The notes: a model not told the origin generated them from the letters alone. DNA of 64,000 bases from Rhizobium acidisoli (GCF_002531755.2 NZ_CP034998.1:1240001-1304000); one strand, 5' to 3'; positions 35,515 through 46,220 are shown, counted from the stretch's first letter. Translations and numbers: made by a program.

Positions 35515-37025
35515 TGACCGATTGGCCTATTCTTACAACGGTCACCTTCCTGCCGCTCGTCGGCGTGGTGCTCCTGCTATTGATGAACGGCGAGAGCGAA
35601 ACCGGCCGCAAGAACGTGCTGTGGATCTCGCTGATCACCACCGTCTTCACCTTCGTCGTCTCGCTCTTTATCTGGATCGGCTTCGACAATGCCAATCCGG
35701 GTTTCCAGATGCTCGAAAAGCATGACTGGCTCGGCACCGGCATCGGCTACCATCTCGGCGTCGACGGCATCTCGTTGCTGTTCGTCATCCTCTCGACCTT
35801 CCTCATGCCCTTCTGCGTGCTGGCGAGCTGGCTGTCGATCGAGAAGCGCCTGAAGGAATATATGATCGCCTTCCTCATCCTCGAAACGATGATGGTCGGT
35901 GTCTTCGTCTCGCTCGATATCGTGCTCTTCTACGTCTTCTTCGAGGCGGGCCTCATTCCGATGTTCCTGATCATCGGCGTCTGGGGCGGCAAGGACCGGG
36001 TCTACGCGAGCTACAAGTTCTTCCTCTATACGCTGCTCGGCTCGGTGCTGATGCTGCTCGCCATCATGGCGATGTACTGGCAGGCCGGCACCACCGATAT
36101 CACCGCGCTGCTCGCCTACAAGTTCCCGCCGGCGCTGCAGACCTGGCTATGGCTTGCCTTCTTCGCCTCCTTTGCGGTGAAGATGCCGATGTGGCCGGTT
36201 CATACCTGGCTGCCCGATGCCCACGTTCAGGCGCCGACGGCAGGCTCGGTGATCCTGGCCGGCGTGCTCCTGAAGCTCGGCGGCTACGGTCTGATCCGCT
36301 TCTCGCTCGGCATGTTCCCGGTCGCGTCAGATTATTTCGCACCCTTCGTCTTCGCGCTGTCGGTCATCGCCATCATCTACACCTCGCTGGTGGCGATGAT
36401 GCAGGACGATATCAAGAAGCTGATCGCCTATTCCTCGGTGGCGCACATGGGCTATGTCACCATGGGCATTTTCGCCGCCAACATGCAGGGTGTTCAGGGC
36501 TCGATCTTCCAGATGCTCTCGCACGGCATCGTCTCCGGCGCGCTCTTCCTTTGCGTCGGCGTCGTCTACGACCGCACCCACACCCGCGAGATCAACGCCT
36601 ATGGCGGCCTCGTCAACAACATGCCGAAATATGCCGTCGCCATGATGGTCTTCACCATGGCCAATGTCGGGCTTCCCGGCACCTCGGGCTTCATCGGTGA
36701 ATTCCTGACGCTGCTGGGTGTCTTCCGGGTCAACACCTGGGTCGCGCTCTTTGCCGCCACCGGCGTCATCCTCTCGGCCGCCTATGCGCTCTGGCTTTAT
36801 CGCCGGGTGATCTTCGGCGCGCTCGAGAAGGAAAAGCTGAAGGCGCTGCTCGATCTTTCCAGACGCGAACAGCTTATCCTCTACCCGCTGGTCGCACTGA
36901 CCATCTTCTTCGGCGTTTACCCGGCCCCGGTCTTCGATGCGACGGCCGCCTCGGTGGATCTGCTGGTCAACAACTACACGGCCGCCGTGCACGCAGCGCA
37001 GAATATTGCGCTGTCTATGAATTGA
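35514..37025 (+). CDS. nuoM: NADH-quinone oxidoreductase subunit M
   Basis: 503-residue antiporter-like proton-pumping subunit (ND4). Conserved features: the Glu in [17 protein letters not shown], the Lys in [20 protein letters not shown], and [17 protein letters not shown]. Its ATG shares a base with the nuoL stop. nuoN follows 18 bases after its stop. Confidence 0.97.
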   Translation: MTDWPILTTVTFLPLVGVVLLLLMNGESETGRKNVLWISLITTVFTFVVSLFIWIGFDNANPGFQMLEKHDWLGTGIGYHLGVDGISLLFVILSTFLMPFCVLASWLSIEKRLKEYMIAFLILETMMVGVFVSLDIVLFYVFFEAGLIPMFLIIGVWGGKDRVYASYKFFLYTLLGSVLMLLAIMAMYWQAGTTDITALLAYKFPPALQTWLWLAFFASFAVKMPMWPVHTWLPDAHVQAPTAGSVILAGVLLKLGGYGLIRFSLGMFPVASDYFAPFVFALSVIAIIYTSLVAMMQDDIKKLIAYSSVAHMGYVTMGIFAANMQGVQGSIFQMLSHGIVSGALFLCVGVVYDRTHTREINAYGGLVNNMPKYAVAMMVFTMANVGLPGTSGFIGEFLTLLGVFRVNTWVALFAATGVILSAAYALWLYRRVIFGALEKEKLKALLDLSRREQLILYPLVALTIFFGVYPAPVFDATAASVDLLVNNYTAAVHAAQNIALSMN

Positions 37026-37043
37026 TGACGGGACTTATCGGAC

Positions 37044-38489
37044 ATGACCGCTGAAACAATTCTCCTCAGTCTGCATCTTTCCGCGCCGGAGCTCATCCTC
37101 GCGGTCGGCGCCCTTGTCCTGTTGATGGTCGGCGTCTTCTCAGGCGAGCGGTCTGGCCTCGTCGTCACTGGCCTGGCCATCGTTCTGCTGCTTGCCGCCG
37201 GCCTGTGGCTGCTCTTCGTGCCGGCGGAAGGCCTTGCCTATGGCGGCGTCTACATGGCCGACGGCTTCTCGCGCTTCATGAAGCTGGTAGCGCTCATCGG
37301 TTCGCTGGTCGCCCTGTTCATGACGATGGGTCACGCCCGCGAAAACCAGCTCGACAAGTTCGAGTTCCCGGTTCTTCTGGTGCTGGCGACCCTCGGCATC
37401 CTGCTGATGATCTCGGCCAACGACCTGATTTCGCTCTATCTGGCGCTGGAACTGCAGTCGCTGGCGCTCTATGTCGTCGCCGCGATCAACCGCGACAGCC
37501 TGAAGTCGACCGAAGCCGGCCTGAAATATTTCGTCCTCGGCGCGCTTTCCTCCGGCATGCTGCTCTACGGCATGTCGCTGGTCTATGGCTTCACCGGCCA
37601 CACCCACTTCTCCGAGATCGCCCAGGCGCTCTCCGTCGAGGGTGCGCGTTCGCTCGGTCTGATCTTCGGCCTGGTCTTCATCCTCGCCGGCATCGCCTTC
37701 AAGATCTCGGCCGTTCCCTTCCATATGTGGACGCCTGACGTCTATGAAGGCGCGCCGACGCCGGTCACCGCCTTCCTGGCCGCAGCCCCCAAGGTTGCCG
37801 CAATGGCAATGATGACCCGCATCGTCATCACCGCCTTCCAGCCGGTTCTGGCCGACTGGCAGCAGGTCGTGGTCTTCATCTCGATCGCCTCGATGCTGCT
37901 TGGCTCCTTTGCCGCGATCGGCCAGAAGAACATCAAGCGGCTGATGGCCTATTCGTCGATCGGCCACATGGGTTACGCGCTGGTCGGCCTTGCCGCCGGC
38001 AACCAGACCGGTGTCTCCGGCGTCATGCTTTACATGGTCATCTATATGGTCATGACCCTCGGCACCTTTGCGATCATCATGTCGATGCGCCGCAAGGACG
38101 GCACCGTCGTCGAGGAGGTCAACGATCTCGCCGGCCTCTCCACCACCAACCCGTTCATGGCGGTGGTGCTGACGGCGCTGATGTTCTCGCTCGCCGGCAT
38201 CCCGCCGCTCGCCGGCTTCTTCGCCAAGTACTTCGTCTTCGTCGCGGCTATCGAAGCCAAGCTTTATGCGCTCGCCATCATCGGCGTTCTCGCCTCGGTC
38301 GTCGGCGCCTATTATTATCTGCGCGTCATCAAGCTGATGTGGTTCGATGAGGCGACCGGCGAATTCGCCCGTGTCTCCGGGTCGTTGCGCCTGGTCTTCG
38401 GTCTTTCCGGTCTCTTCGTCACCGCCTATGTCCTGATCGGCGGCCCGATCGGCGGCGCGGCGGAGCTTGCAGCCGCGACGCTCTTTTGA
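37044..38489 (+). CDS. nuoN: NADH-quinone oxidoreductase subunit N
   Basis: 481-residue antiporter-like proton-pumping subunit (ND2). [17 protein letters not shown] and [20 protein letters not shown], then [20 protein letters not shown] are family signatures with the conserved Glu and Lys. It is the last complex I gene; its stop TGA overlaps the birA ATG, extending the transcript into biotin metabolism. Confidence 0.97.
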   Translation: MTAETILLSLHLSAPELILAVGALVLLMVGVFSGERSGLVVTGLAIVLLLAAGLWLLFVPAEGLAYGGVYMADGFSRFMKLVALIGSLVALFMTMGHARENQLDKFEFPVLLVLATLGILLMISANDLISLYLALELQSLALYVVAAINRDSLKSTEAGLKYFVLGALSSGMLLYGMSLVYGFTGHTHFSEIAQALSVEGARSLGLIFGLVFILAGIAFKISAVPFHMWTPDVYEGAPTPVTAFLAAAPKVAAMAMMTRIVITAFQPVLADWQQVVVFISIASMLLGSFAAIGQKNIKRLMAYSSIGHMGYALVGLAAGNQTGVSGVMLYMVIYMVMTLGTFAIIMSMRRKDGTVVEEVNDLAGLSTTNPFMAVVLTALMFSLAGIPPLAGFFAKYFVFVAAIEAKLYALAIIGVLASVVGAYYYLRVIKLMWFDEATGEFARVSGSLRLVFGLSGLFVTAYVLIGGPIGGAAELAAATLF

Positions 38490-39253
38490 TGGTTTCCGAC
38501 GGACGACGCCGGATATCGCTCGGCGATTTCAGGCACGAGGCTCTGTCGGAAACGTCGTCCACCAACAACGAATGCCTCGCCCGGGCTCGGGCGGGCGACG
38601 GCGGTAATCTCTGGGTGACGGCCGAACGCCAGACCGGCGGCCGCGGCCGCCGCGGCCGGCTCTGGGTGTCCGAACGCGGCAATCTCTACGCCTCTCTATT
38701 GCTGATCGATCCGGCGCCGATGGAGTGCCTGAGTTCCCTGCCGCTTGCCGTCGCCGTTGCCGTGCACCAGGCGATCCGCCAGGTGCTGCCGCCGGGCGCC
38801 GAGCCGCTTGAGGTCAAATGGCCGAACGATATCCTCATCGGCCGTAAGAAGACCTGCGGCATTCTCGTCGAAGGCGAGAGGCTGCCGGACGGCCGTTACG
38901 CCCTGATCGTCGGTATCGGCATCAATGTCTCGGTCATGCCGGATAATCCGCTCTACCCCGTCACCTGCTTGCGTCAGCATGCAAGTGCGGCGTCGCCGGA
39001 GGAACTCTTCGCCCATCTCTTCGCGGCGATGGCGGATGTGCTTGATCAATGGGATGAAGGCCGCGGTATTGCCGAGATCACCGCACGCTGGCGCGCCATC
39101 GCCTGCGGCATCGGCGAAAAGATCACGGTGAATTTGCCGGACCGATCGATTTCCGGACAATTCGCCGGAATTGATGATAATGGCTTGTTGATGCTCGATA
39201 CCGGCACTGGCAGGATAATGCCCATTGCTGCCGGTGATGTGTTTTTTGGATAG
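38489..39253 (+). CDS. birA: Biotin--[acetyl-CoA-carboxylase] ligase
   Basis: 254-residue enzyme that activates biotin as biotinyl-AMP and transfers it to the biotin carrier domains of carboxylases. Biotin/ATP-site motifs are TAERQTGGRGRRGRLWVS, KWPNDILIGRKKTCGILVE and IVGIGINV, and a C-terminal SH3-like domain is present. There is no N-terminal helix-turn-helix, so it is the monofunctional type and not a repressor. It starts in the TGA of nuoN; the TTG one codon upstream is not preferred. It is conserved after nuoN in rhizobia. Confidence 0.93.
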   Translation: MVSDGRRRISLGDFRHEALSETSSTNNECLARARAGDGGNLWVTAERQTGGRGRRGRLWVSERGNLYASLLLIDPAPMECLSSLPLAVAVAVHQAIRQVLPPGAEPLEVKWPNDILIGRKKTCGILVEGERLPDGRYALIVGIGINVSVMPDNPLYPVTCLRQHASAASPEELFAHLFAAMADVLDQWDEGRGIAEITARWRAIACGIGEKITVNLPDRSISGQFAGIDDNGLLMLDTGTGRIMPIAAGDVFFG

Positions 39254-39270
39254 CGGAAAAAACGAAAATT

Positions 39271-40941
39271 ATGGCGAAACAGGACGAATTGGTATTCCTG
39301 CCTCTGGGCGGCGTTGGCGAGATCGGCATGAATCTCGCTCTTTATGGCTACGGCCCGCCCGAGCATCGCCAATGGATCATGGTCGATTGCGGCGTCACCT
39401 TTCCCGGCCCCGACCTGCCGGGCGTCGACCTCGTGCTGCCCGATATCCGCTTCCTCGCCAGTGAGCGCAAGAACCTCAAGGCGATCATCATCACCCATGC
39501 GCATGAAGACCATTATGGCGCGCTCGCCGATCTCTGGCCGGGCCTGAATGTGCCGGTCTATGCCTCGGGCTTTACCGCTGGTCTGCTCGAAGCCAAGCGC
39601 AATTTCGAAAAGGCCAGGATCGGCGAAGTGCCGGTGACGCCGTTCAAGGCAGGCGACACGATCAATGTCGGCCCCTTCAGCATCGAAGGCGTGGCCGTCA
39701 ACCATTCAATCCCCGAGCCGATGTCGCTGATGATCCGCACGCCGGTCGGCAACGTCATCCATACCGGCGACTGGAAGATCGACCACGAGCCCTCGCTCGG
39801 CCCGTTGACCGATGAGACGCGGTTCCGCCAGCTCGGCGACGAGGGCGTTCTGGCGCTGATGTGCGATTCTACCAATGCGCTGCGCGACGGTGTTTCGCCC
39901 TCCGAAAAGGATGTCTCGGAAAGCCTGCGCAAGATTATCGAGGATGCCGAGGGCCGGGTGGCGATCACCACCTTCTCGTCGAATGTCGGGCGCATCCGCA
40001 CCGTTGCCGAAGCTGCCGAGGCGGCCGGCCGCGAAGTGCTGCTGCTCGGCAGCTCGCTGAAGCGCGTCGTCGACGTCGCCCAGGATATCGGCTTGATGGA
40101 GGGCGTAAAACCCTTCATCTCCGAGGAGGAATACGGCTACATCCCGCGCGACAAGGTCGTCGTCATCCTGACCGGCAGCCAGGGCGAGGCGCGGGCAGCG
40201 CTTGCCAAGCTCTCCCGCGACGAGATGCGCAATGTTGCCTTTGCGGCGGGCGATATCGTCGTCTTTTCCTCCCGCGCCATTCCCGGCAATGAGAAGGCGA
40301 TCCAGGACATCAAGAACGGCCTTGTCGAGCAGGGCGTGCACATCATCACCGATACCGAGGCGCTGGTTCATGTTTCCGGCCACCCCCGCCGCAACGAGCT
40401 GCAGCGGATGTACGAGTGGACGCGGCCGAAGATCGTCGTGCCGGTGCATGGTGAGGCGACGCATCTGACGGCGCATAAGGAACTTGCCGAGCAATCCGGC
40501 ATCGCCCTGGTGCCGCGCGTGCGCAACGGCGATATCCTGCGGCTGGCGCCCGGTCCCGCCGAGGTGATCGGCCAGGCGCCGCATGGCCGCATCTACAAGG
40601 ACGGCTCGTTGATCGGCGATTTCGACGAGATGGGGATCGGCGAGCGCAAGAAGCTCTCCTATGTCGGCCATGTCGCGGTCAGCGTCGTGCTCGACGCGCG
40701 TTATGACATCGTCGGTGATCCCGATCTCGTTTCGATCGGCCTGCCTGTTTATGACGACGAGGGCGAGGAGATGGAAGATACGCTCTTCGATGCGGCGATC
40801 AGTGCCATCGAAAGCATTCCGCGCGCCCGCCGCAAGGATATCGACATGGTGCAGGAGGCGGTGCGCCGCGCCATCCGCGCCGCGGCAAACCATGCCTGGG
40901 GCAAGAAGCCGGTTGTCACCGCCTTCGTCACCAAGGTCTGA
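39271..40941 (+). CDS. rnj: Ribonuclease J
   Basis: 556-residue metallo-beta-lactamase/beta-CASP ribonuclease with 5'-3' exo- and endonuclease activity, used in rRNA and mRNA maturation. The metal motif THAHEDHYGAL is at about residues 74-84. Further ligands lie in VNHSIPEPMSL and HTGDWKID, beta-CASP motifs follow (TTFSSNVGRI, LTGSQGEARAAL), and HVSGHPRRNELQRM marks the C-terminal part. Alphaproteobacteria have RNase J alongside RNase E. It follows birA after 17 bases and precedes the epimerase gene by 2. Confidence 0.95.
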   Translation: MAKQDELVFLPLGGVGEIGMNLALYGYGPPEHRQWIMVDCGVTFPGPDLPGVDLVLPDIRFLASERKNLKAIIITHAHEDHYGALADLWPGLNVPVYASGFTAGLLEAKRNFEKARIGEVPVTPFKAGDTINVGPFSIEGVAVNHSIPEPMSLMIRTPVGNVIHTGDWKIDHEPSLGPLTDETRFRQLGDEGVLALMCDSTNALRDGVSPSEKDVSESLRKIIEDAEGRVAITTFSSNVGRIRTVAEAAEAAGREVLLLGSSLKRVVDVAQDIGLMEGVKPFISEEEYGYIPRDKVVVILTGSQGEARAALAKLSRDEMRNVAFAAGDIVVFSSRAIPGNEKAIQDIKNGLVEQGVHIITDTEALVHVSGHPRRNELQRMYEWTRPKIVVPVHGEATHLTAHKELAEQSGIALVPRVRNGDILRLAPGPAEVIGQAPHGRIYKDGSLIGDFDEMGIGERKKLSYVGHVAVSVVLDARYDIVGDPDLVSIGLPVYDDEGEEMEDTLFDAAISAIESIPRARRKDIDMVQEAVRRAIRAAANHAWGKKPVVTAFVTKV

Positions 40942-40943
40942 TC

Positions 40944-41348
40944 ATGCTCGGCCGGGTAAACCACATCGCCATCGCCGTTCCCGATCTGGCAGCGGCGACC
41001 GCCGCCTATCGCGACATGCTGGGTGCTGCCGTATCGCAGCCGCAGGCTCTGCCGGAGCACGGCGTCACCGTCGTCTTCGTCGAATTGCCGAACACCAAGG
41101 TCGAATTGCTGCAGCCGCTTGGGGAAACCTCGCCGATCGCAACCTTCCTCGAAAAGAACCCCTCCGGCGGCATGCACCATATCTGTTATGAGGTGGACGA
41201 TATCCTGCTTGCACGTGACCGGCTGGTCGCGGCCGGGGCGAGGGTGCTCGGCGACGGCCAGCCGAAGACCGGCGCGCATGGCAAGCCGGTGCTTTTCCTG
41301 CACCCCAAGGATTTCTTCGGCACGCTGATCGAACTCGAACAGGCGTGA
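40944..41348 (+). CDS. mce: Methylmalonyl-CoA epimerase
   Basis: 134-residue vicinal-oxygen-chelate (glyoxalase-fold) enzyme that interconverts (R)- and (S)-methylmalonyl-CoA in propionate degradation. RVNHIAIAVPDLAAATAAYR holds the first metal His, GGMHHICYEVDDI the second, and the C-terminal LIELEQ the Glu. It starts two bases after the RNase J stop, so it is translationally coupled. The mutase genes are not in this window. Confidence 0.9.
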   Translation: MLGRVNHIAIAVPDLAAATAAYRDMLGAAVSQPQALPEHGVTVVFVELPNTKVELLQPLGETSPIATFLEKNPSGGMHHICYEVDDILLARDRLVAAGARVLGDGQPKTGAHGKPVLFLHPKDFFGTLIELEQA

Positions 41349-41487
41349 AGCCTGCGGCAGAATGCCCTCTAGGCGGCCACACGCTTCATCGGCTTTGAGT
41401 TGGCTGCCATTCCGCCGTATAAGGGCCGAACTGGAAGTGACAGAACGTCTGTCGCATGCTGTCGGCGCGACACTATCGGGAACCCCA

Positions 41488-41763
41488 ATGCTTCAGATTT
41501 TTCTTCAGGGATTTGCCGTCTATTTCATCATTTGGTGGATGACGCTTTTCGCTGTCCTGCCGATCGGTCTGCGCACCCAGGCTGAGGACAATGACGTCGT
41601 GCTCGGCACTGTTCCGAGCGCGCCGAGCCGCTTTCGAGCCGTCTTCACCTTTTCGCTGACGACGCTGATTTCCGCTCTGATCTACGGCACCTGGTATGTC
41701 TGCGACACCTATTTCGGCTGGGGCTTCGATGCCCTTCCACAACTCGGGCCGAGCTTCTATTAA
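41488..41763 (+). CDS. DUF1467 family membrane protein
   Basis: 91-residue protein with two transmembrane helices, MLQIFLQGFAVYFIIWWMTL and a second around FTFSLTTLISALIYGTWYVC. Between them is LPIGLRTQAEDNDVVLGTVP, characteristic of DUF1467. The frame extends upstream to 41362, but ATG at 41488 gives the family N-terminus. Function is unknown; it is conserved between mce/rnj and proS in many rhizobia. Confidence 0.85.
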   Translation: MLQIFLQGFAVYFIIWWMTLFAVLPIGLRTQAEDNDVVLGTVPSAPSRFRAVFTFSLTTLISALIYGTWYVCDTYFGWGFDALPQLGPSFY

Positions 41764-41929
41764 GATCAAACTTTTGCCCAAACTTTGGGCATATGTATAT
41801 CATTAAAAAGCGACCTTCGTCATACCAGCGTCATGCTGTTGCGGCAAAGAGCTGCCGTAACGGAATGAGGATCATTCCCTTACGAAAGTTGGCTGGATTT
41901 TTAGGGGCGGATGAAGCCGAAAAGCCAAA

Positions 41930-41956
41930 AAAAAACAAGGCTAAAAGCCTTGTTTT
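41930..41956 (+). terminator. Strong bidirectional Rho-independent terminator
   Basis: AAAACAAGGCT / AGCCTTGTTTT, an 11-bp perfect stem with an AAA loop, flanked by A and T runs so it could act on both strands. It lies 170 bases after the DUF1467 stop. Confidence 0.85.
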
Positions 41957-42060
41957 AAGTATCGCGTGATCTGTAACCGTTGCCGGGGCAGCGACGAGCG
42001 CGCCTAAGATCTGATCCTCCCAAGACTTGACCGCGAATTCGGCAAGAATTTATCCTTCCT

Positions 42061-42147
42061 GCCTGTTTTGTGAGCTAAAGCTAGCTCAAACATTGGGCTT
42101 TGTCATTAGCTTTTTTTGCATTTTTGCTACACTCTAGCAAAATTTTT
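42061..42147 (+). ncRNA. Candidate small RNA upstream of proS
   Basis: A possible promoter, CTTGAC (42026-42031), 17 bases, then TTTATC (42049-42054), would start a transcript near 42061. The transcript would contain the hairpin TGAGCTA-AAGC-TAGCTCA, a U-rich single-stranded stretch (AGCUUUUUUUGC) suited to Hfq, and end at the hairpin TTTTGCTA-CACTC-TAGCAAAA followed by TTTTT. About 87 bases. Inferred from signals only; no known family recognised. Confidence 0.35.
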
Positions 42148-42150
42148 CTG

Positions 42151-42181
42151 TTGACAAGATTTTCGTTCAAGTCCTTATAAA
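42151..42181 (+). promoter_or_regulatory. Vegetative-type promoter of proS
   Basis: TTGACA at 42151-42156, an 18-19-base spacer, and TTATAAA at 42175-42181. The match to sigma-70 consensus is strong. It predicts a leader of about 165 bases before the proS ATG at 42356. Confidence 0.65.
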
Positions 42182-42355
42182 CACGCGCTTTTTCATGCCC
42201 TGTCATTTTGCGGGGCTGAACATGCGCGTGCGGGAGGTTGCCGACATCAGTTGCGGGTTTCCTTCCTGCCGCGAAGCGGCTATGAACGCTCCCGACATTA
42301 ACCATTGTCTCTCGATTCCGCTTGCGGCGGGATCTCAACTGCTTCGGAATCCGCC

Positions 42356-43678
42356 ATGCGTCTGTCCCGCTATTTCATGCCCATCCTCAAGGAAAACCCC
42401 AAGGAGGCGGAAATCGTCTCCCACCGGCTGATGCTGCGCGCCGGCATGATCCGCCAGCAGTCGCAGGGCATCTATTCCTGGCTGCCGCTCGGCAAACGCG
42501 TGCTCGACAAGGTCAACGCCATTATCCGCGACGAGCAGAACCGGGCAGGCGCGATCGAGTTGTCGATGCCGACCCTGCAATCGGCCGAACTCTGGCAGGA
42601 AAGCGGCCGCTATGACGCCTATGGCAAGGAGATGCTGCGCATCAAGGACCGCCAGGACCGGCCGATGCTCTATGGCCCCACCAACGAGGAGATGGTGACG
42701 GATATTTTCCGCTCCTCCGTCAAGTCCTATAAGGACCTGCCGCTCAATCTCTACCATATCCAGCTGAAGTTCCGCGACGAGATCCGCCCGCGCTTCGGCA
42801 CCATGCGCTCGCGCGAATTCATGATGAAGGATGCCTATTCCTTCGATCTGACGCGCGAAGGGGCGGAGCATTCCTACAACAAGATGTTCGCCGCCTATCT
42901 CAGGACCTTCGACCGGCTCGGCCTGCGCGCCATTCCGATGCGCGCCGACACCGGCCCGATCGGCGGCAATCTCAGCCATGAATTCATCATCCTCGCCGAC
43001 ACCGGTGAGTCCGAAGTCTTCTGCCACAAGGATTTCGTCGGCTTCGATATTCCCGACGACCGCACTGATTTCGACAGCGTCGACGGCCTGAAGGCGATCT
43101 TCGACAAGTGGACCTCGCTCTATGCGGCGACCTCGGAAATGCACGACGAGGCGGCCTTCAACGCCGTTCCCGAAGGCGACCGCCTGTCGGCGCGCGGCAT
43201 CGAAGTCGGCCATATCTTCTATTTCGGCACGAAATATTCCGAGGCGATGGGCGCGAAAGTGCAGGGGCCCGACGGCAAGGAACACTTCGTTCACATGGGT
43301 TCCTACGGTATCGGCCCGACACGCCTTGTTCCCGCCATCATCGAAGCATCGCATGACGACAACGGAATCATCTGGCCGGCGTCGGTCGCGCCCTTCGATA
43401 TCGTGGTGATCAACATGAAGGCGGGCGATCAGGCCTGCGACGATACCTGCGAGCTGATCTATGCCGCGCTGACCAAGGCCGGCAAGGATGTGCTCTACGA
43501 CGATACCGACGACCGGGCCGGCACGAAGTTCGCGACTGCCGACCTGATCGGCGTGCCCTTCCAGATCATCGCCGGCCCGCGCGCGGTCGCCAACGGCGAA
43601 GTCGAGGTGAAGGACCGCAAGACCGGCGCCCGCGAAACGATGACCATCGAAGCGGCGATCAACAGGTTCGTGGCTTAA
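42356..43678 (+). CDS. proS: Prolyl-tRNA synthetase
   Basis: 440-residue class II synthetase that charges tRNA-Pro. It belongs to the short alphaproteobacterial ProS type, with a reduced editing insertion between motifs 2 and 3. Motif 2 is [21 protein letters not shown] with the preceding LYGPTNEEM loop; motif 3 is in [19 protein letters not shown]. The C-terminal anticodon-binding domain includes [20 protein letters not shown]. The frame opens upstream at 42305, but ATG at 42356 gives [20 protein letters not shown], the usual rhizobial start. Confidence 0.96.
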   Translation: MRLSRYFMPILKENPKEAEIVSHRLMLRAGMIRQQSQGIYSWLPLGKRVLDKVNAIIRDEQNRAGAIELSMPTLQSAELWQESGRYDAYGKEMLRIKDRQDRPMLYGPTNEEMVTDIFRSSVKSYKDLPLNLYHIQLKFRDEIRPRFGTMRSREFMMKDAYSFDLTREGAEHSYNKMFAAYLRTFDRLGLRAIPMRADTGPIGGNLSHEFIILADTGESEVFCHKDFVGFDIPDDRTDFDSVDGLKAIFDKWTSLYAATSEMHDEAAFNAVPEGDRLSARGIEVGHIFYFGTKYSEAMGAKVQGPDGKEHFVHMGSYGIGPTRLVPAIIEASHDDNGIIWPASVAPFDIVVINMKAGDQACDDTCELIYAALTKAGKDVLYDDTDDRAGTKFATADLIGVPFQIIAGPRAVANGEVEVKDRKTGARETMTIEAAINRFVA

Positions 43679-43693
43679 GGAAACGGAGGCGAA

Positions 43694-44998
43694 ATGGCAG
43701 AGGCAGCAGTGGACCGGAGTTCGAAATCCGGCTTGGGTCCGGCTGGCAAGCCATTTTCCACCTTCGAACGCCTCGTGGCGTGGCGCTATCTGCGCGCCCG
43801 CCGCAAGGAAGCCTTCATTTCGGTGATCGCCGGCTTCTCCTTCGTCGGCATCATGCTCGGCGTTGCGACGCTGATCATCGTCATGGCCGTCATGAACGGC
43901 TTCCGCACCGAGCTCGTCTCACGCATCCTCGGCATCAACGGCCATATGATCGTCCAGCCGTCCGATGGCCCCTTCACCGATTATGCCGACCTCTCCAGCA
44001 GGCTTGCCGCCGTGCCGGGCGTCAAGATGGCGCTGCCCTTGGTGGAAGGCCAGGTGCTTGCCTCTGCCCAGGCTGGCGGCAGCACCGGTGCGCTGGTGCG
44101 CGGCGCCCGCGCCGAGGACCTGACCAAGCTCAAGACGATCTCCGGCAACATCAAATCAGGCGACATGGTGGGTTTTGCCTCCGGCCAGGGCGTGCTGATC
44201 GGCACCGGCATGGCCAACCAGCTCGGCCTGAGCGTCGGCGACCTCATCACGCTGACGTCGCCGGATGGTGACATTACGCCGATGGGCGTCAGCCCGCGCG
44301 TCAAGTCCTACAAGATCTCCGGTCTCTTCGAGATCGGCATGTCGGAATATGATTCCTCGATCATCTTCATGCCGCTCGAGGAAGCGCAGCTGTATTTCAA
44401 TGCCGAGGGACTGGTGCAGTCGATAGAGCTTTTCGTCGATCACCCCGATGATATCGACACTCTGCGGCCCAAGGTGGAGGAAGCGGCTGGCCGCCAGATC
44501 AACCTCACCGACTGGCGCCAGCGCAACCAGACCTTCTTTTCGGCGCTGCAGGTCGAGCGCAACGTCATGTTCATGATCCTGACGCTGATCGTGCTTGTCG
44601 CAGCTCTGAACATCATCTCCGGCCTGATCATGCTGGTGAAGGACAAGAGCAGCGATATCGCCATTCTGCGCACCATGGGCGCCAGCGCCGGCGCGATCAT
44701 GCGCATCTTCTTCATGACCGGGGCGGCGATCGGGATCGTCGGCACTGTTGCCGGCGTGCTGCTCGGCGTCCTCGTCTGCGTCAACATCGAATCCATCCGC
44801 CAGTTCTTCTCCTGGATTTCAGGCACGGTGATCTTCAATCCGCAGGTCTATTTTCTCAGTCAGCTGCCGGCCGAGATGCAGCTCAGCGAAACGATCTCGA
44901 TCGTCGTCATGGCGCTGACGCTCTCCTTCATCGCGACCATCTTTCCGGCCTGGCGCGCCTCCAGGCTCGATCCGGTGCAGGCCCTGCGCTACGAATAA
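43694..44998 (+). CDS. Lipoprotein-releasing ABC transporter permease (LolC/LolE type)
   Basis: 434-residue inner-membrane permease of the LolCDE system that hands lipoproteins to LolA for transport to the outer membrane. There are four helices: the first around [20 protein letters not shown], then a periplasmic domain of about 230 residues, then three more helices ([58 protein letters not shown]). The C-terminus [14 protein letters not shown] is typical. Alphaproteobacteria usually have one permease gene, which acts as a homodimer. lolD follows after 14 bases. Confidence 0.93.
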   Translation: MAEAAVDRSSKSGLGPAGKPFSTFERLVAWRYLRARRKEAFISVIAGFSFVGIMLGVATLIIVMAVMNGFRTELVSRILGINGHMIVQPSDGPFTDYADLSSRLAAVPGVKMALPLVEGQVLASAQAGGSTGALVRGARAEDLTKLKTISGNIKSGDMVGFASGQGVLIGTGMANQLGLSVGDLITLTSPDGDITPMGVSPRVKSYKISGLFEIGMSEYDSSIIFMPLEEAQLYFNAEGLVQSIELFVDHPDDIDTLRPKVEEAAGRQINLTDWRQRNQTFFSALQVERNVMFMILTLIVLVAALNIISGLIMLVKDKSSDIAILRTMGASAGAIMRIFFMTGAAIGIVGTVAGVLLGVLVCVNIESIRQFFSWISGTVIFNPQVYFLSQLPAEMQLSETISIVVMALTLSFIATIFPAWRASRLDPVQALRYE

Positions 44999-45012
44999 GG
45001 AATGCCGCCTTC

Positions 45013-45696
45013 ATGAAACGCAACGTCGTTCTCAATCTTACCGGCGTCGAGCGCCATTACGGGCAGGGCGATACGCTGCTGCCGATCCTGAAGGGCGCGG
45101 ATTTTTCGATGTCGAAGGGCGAGATTGTCGCTCTCGTCGCTCCCTCCGGCACCGGCAAGTCGACGCTGCTGCATATCGCCGGCCTGCTGGAGCATCCGGA
45201 CGGTGGTGAAGTCAACATCAGCGGCCATGCCTGTGACGGCCTGAGCGATGAGAAACGCACCGCGATCCGCCGCAGCGAAATCGGCTTCGTCTATCAGTTC
45301 CACCACCTGCTGCCGGAATTTTCCGCACTTGAGAACATCATGATGCCGCAGCTGATCGCCGGGCTTTCCTGGAAGGAAGCCGGAGAGCGGGCCGGCCAGC
45401 TTCTCGACTACATGCGCATCGGCCACCGCGGCGCCCATCGCCCTGGCGAGCTTTCCGGCGGCGAGCAGCAGCGCGTGGCCATCGCCCGCGCCGTCGCCAA
45501 CGCGCCGACCCTGCTTCTTGCCGATGAGCCGACCGGCAATCTCGACCCTGAAACGGCAAGCTACGTCTTCGATGCGCTGGAGGCGCTGGTGCGCCAGTCC
45601 GGCCTCGCGGCCCTCATCGCCACCCACAATCACGAGCTCGCCCGCCGCATGGATCGGCGCGTGACGATCTCGGATGGCAAGATCGTCGATTTCTGA
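45013..45696 (+). CDS. lolD: Lipoprotein-releasing ABC transporter ATP-binding protein
   Basis: 227-residue ATPase of the LolCDE complex. Walker A is [13 protein letters not shown] loop [23 protein letters not shown] signature [15 protein letters not shown], Walker [13 protein letters not shown], and switch His in IATHNHELA. It is co-transcribed with the permease gene. The Pro-Glu-Phe after the Q loop is conserved in LolD. Confidence 0.95.
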   Translation: MKRNVVLNLTGVERHYGQGDTLLPILKGADFSMSKGEIVALVAPSGTGKSTLLHIAGLLEHPDGGEVNISGHACDGLSDEKRTAIRRSEIGFVYQFHHLLPEFSALENIMMPQLIAGLSWKEAGERAGQLLDYMRIGHRGAHRPGELSGGEQQRVAIARAVANAPTLLLADEPTGNLDPETASYVFDALEALVRQSGLAALIATHNHELARRMDRRVTISDGKIVDF

Positions 45697-45704
45697 CACT
45701 GAGG

Positions 45705-46169
45705 TCAGGGGATGGCCAGCCCGCCGCGATAGTCGAGCCTATAGGCTTTCCGGTTGTCGACCATGATGCATTCACTGCCGCCGAACCGCTCGCAGTCCCC
45801 TTCGCTGTGATCGATATAGCGGCCGAGCGGATGATCGAATTCCATTCCGCCGAGAAAGCGCCCCTGCCGGTACATGGCTGAAAGTGCCGCCTTGATCACC
45901 GCACCGGCGGCAGCGCCGTCGATCAGATCCGGTGCAACGATCCAACCGAAATAATTCATCACCCAGACAGGCTCGCCGGCAAACCAGACAACCTCCTGTC
46001 CGGCGAAATCGGTGCCGCCGAAATAACTGTCGAGATAGCGCCAGTCGCCGCGCTCATAACCGATATCGTGGGCACCCGGCCGGCAGGGCGCGCGTGGGAC
46101 ACCACCGCCGACATAGGTCGCAGCCTTGGCTTCCACGACGAATTCATTGAGCATTGCAATGTCGAGCAT
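45705..46169 (-). CDS. DUF5680-domain protein, likely SOS-regulated
   Basis: 154 residues. The whole chain matches DUF5680: LNEFVVEAKAATYVGGGVP, ERGDWRYLDSYFGGTDFAGQ, EVVWFAGEPVWVMNYFG. This domain is often the C-terminal part of XRE-type regulators; here it stands alone with no helix-turn-helix. Function is unknown. The frame is open to 46577, but GGAGAGGAGAACGGGAT lies before the ATG at 46169 and the upstream translation is not protein-like. A strong LexA-type operator is at 46221-46235, 52 bases before the start. It is convergent with lolD, 8 bases apart. Confidence 0.85.
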   Translation of the reverse strand: MLDIAMLNEFVVEAKAATYVGGGVPRAPCRPGAHDIGYERGDWRYLDSYFGGTDFAGQEVVWFAGEPVWVMNYFGWIVAPDLIDGAAAGAVIKAALSAMYRQGRFLGGMEFDHPLGRYIDHSEGDCERFGGSECIMVDNRKAYRLDYRGGLAIP

Positions 46170-46220
46170 ATCCCGTTCTCCTCTCCGCCGGATGCTGGCA
46201 AATATGCTGCGGCATGTAAA

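Larger units (their letters stand above)
41764..42355. other. AT-rich 592-base intergenic region before proS
   Basis: No ORF is credible. From left to right: a perfect palindrome GCCCAAA-C-TTTGGGC (41776-41790), a strong terminator (41932-41956), a possible promoter (42026-42054), a hairpin TGAGCTA-AAGC-TAGCTCA (42071-42088), T-rich linkers, a second terminator-like hairpin (42122-42147), and a vegetative-type promoter (42151-42181). The number of signals suggests one or two small RNA genes in addition to the proS promoter. Confidence 0.6.
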
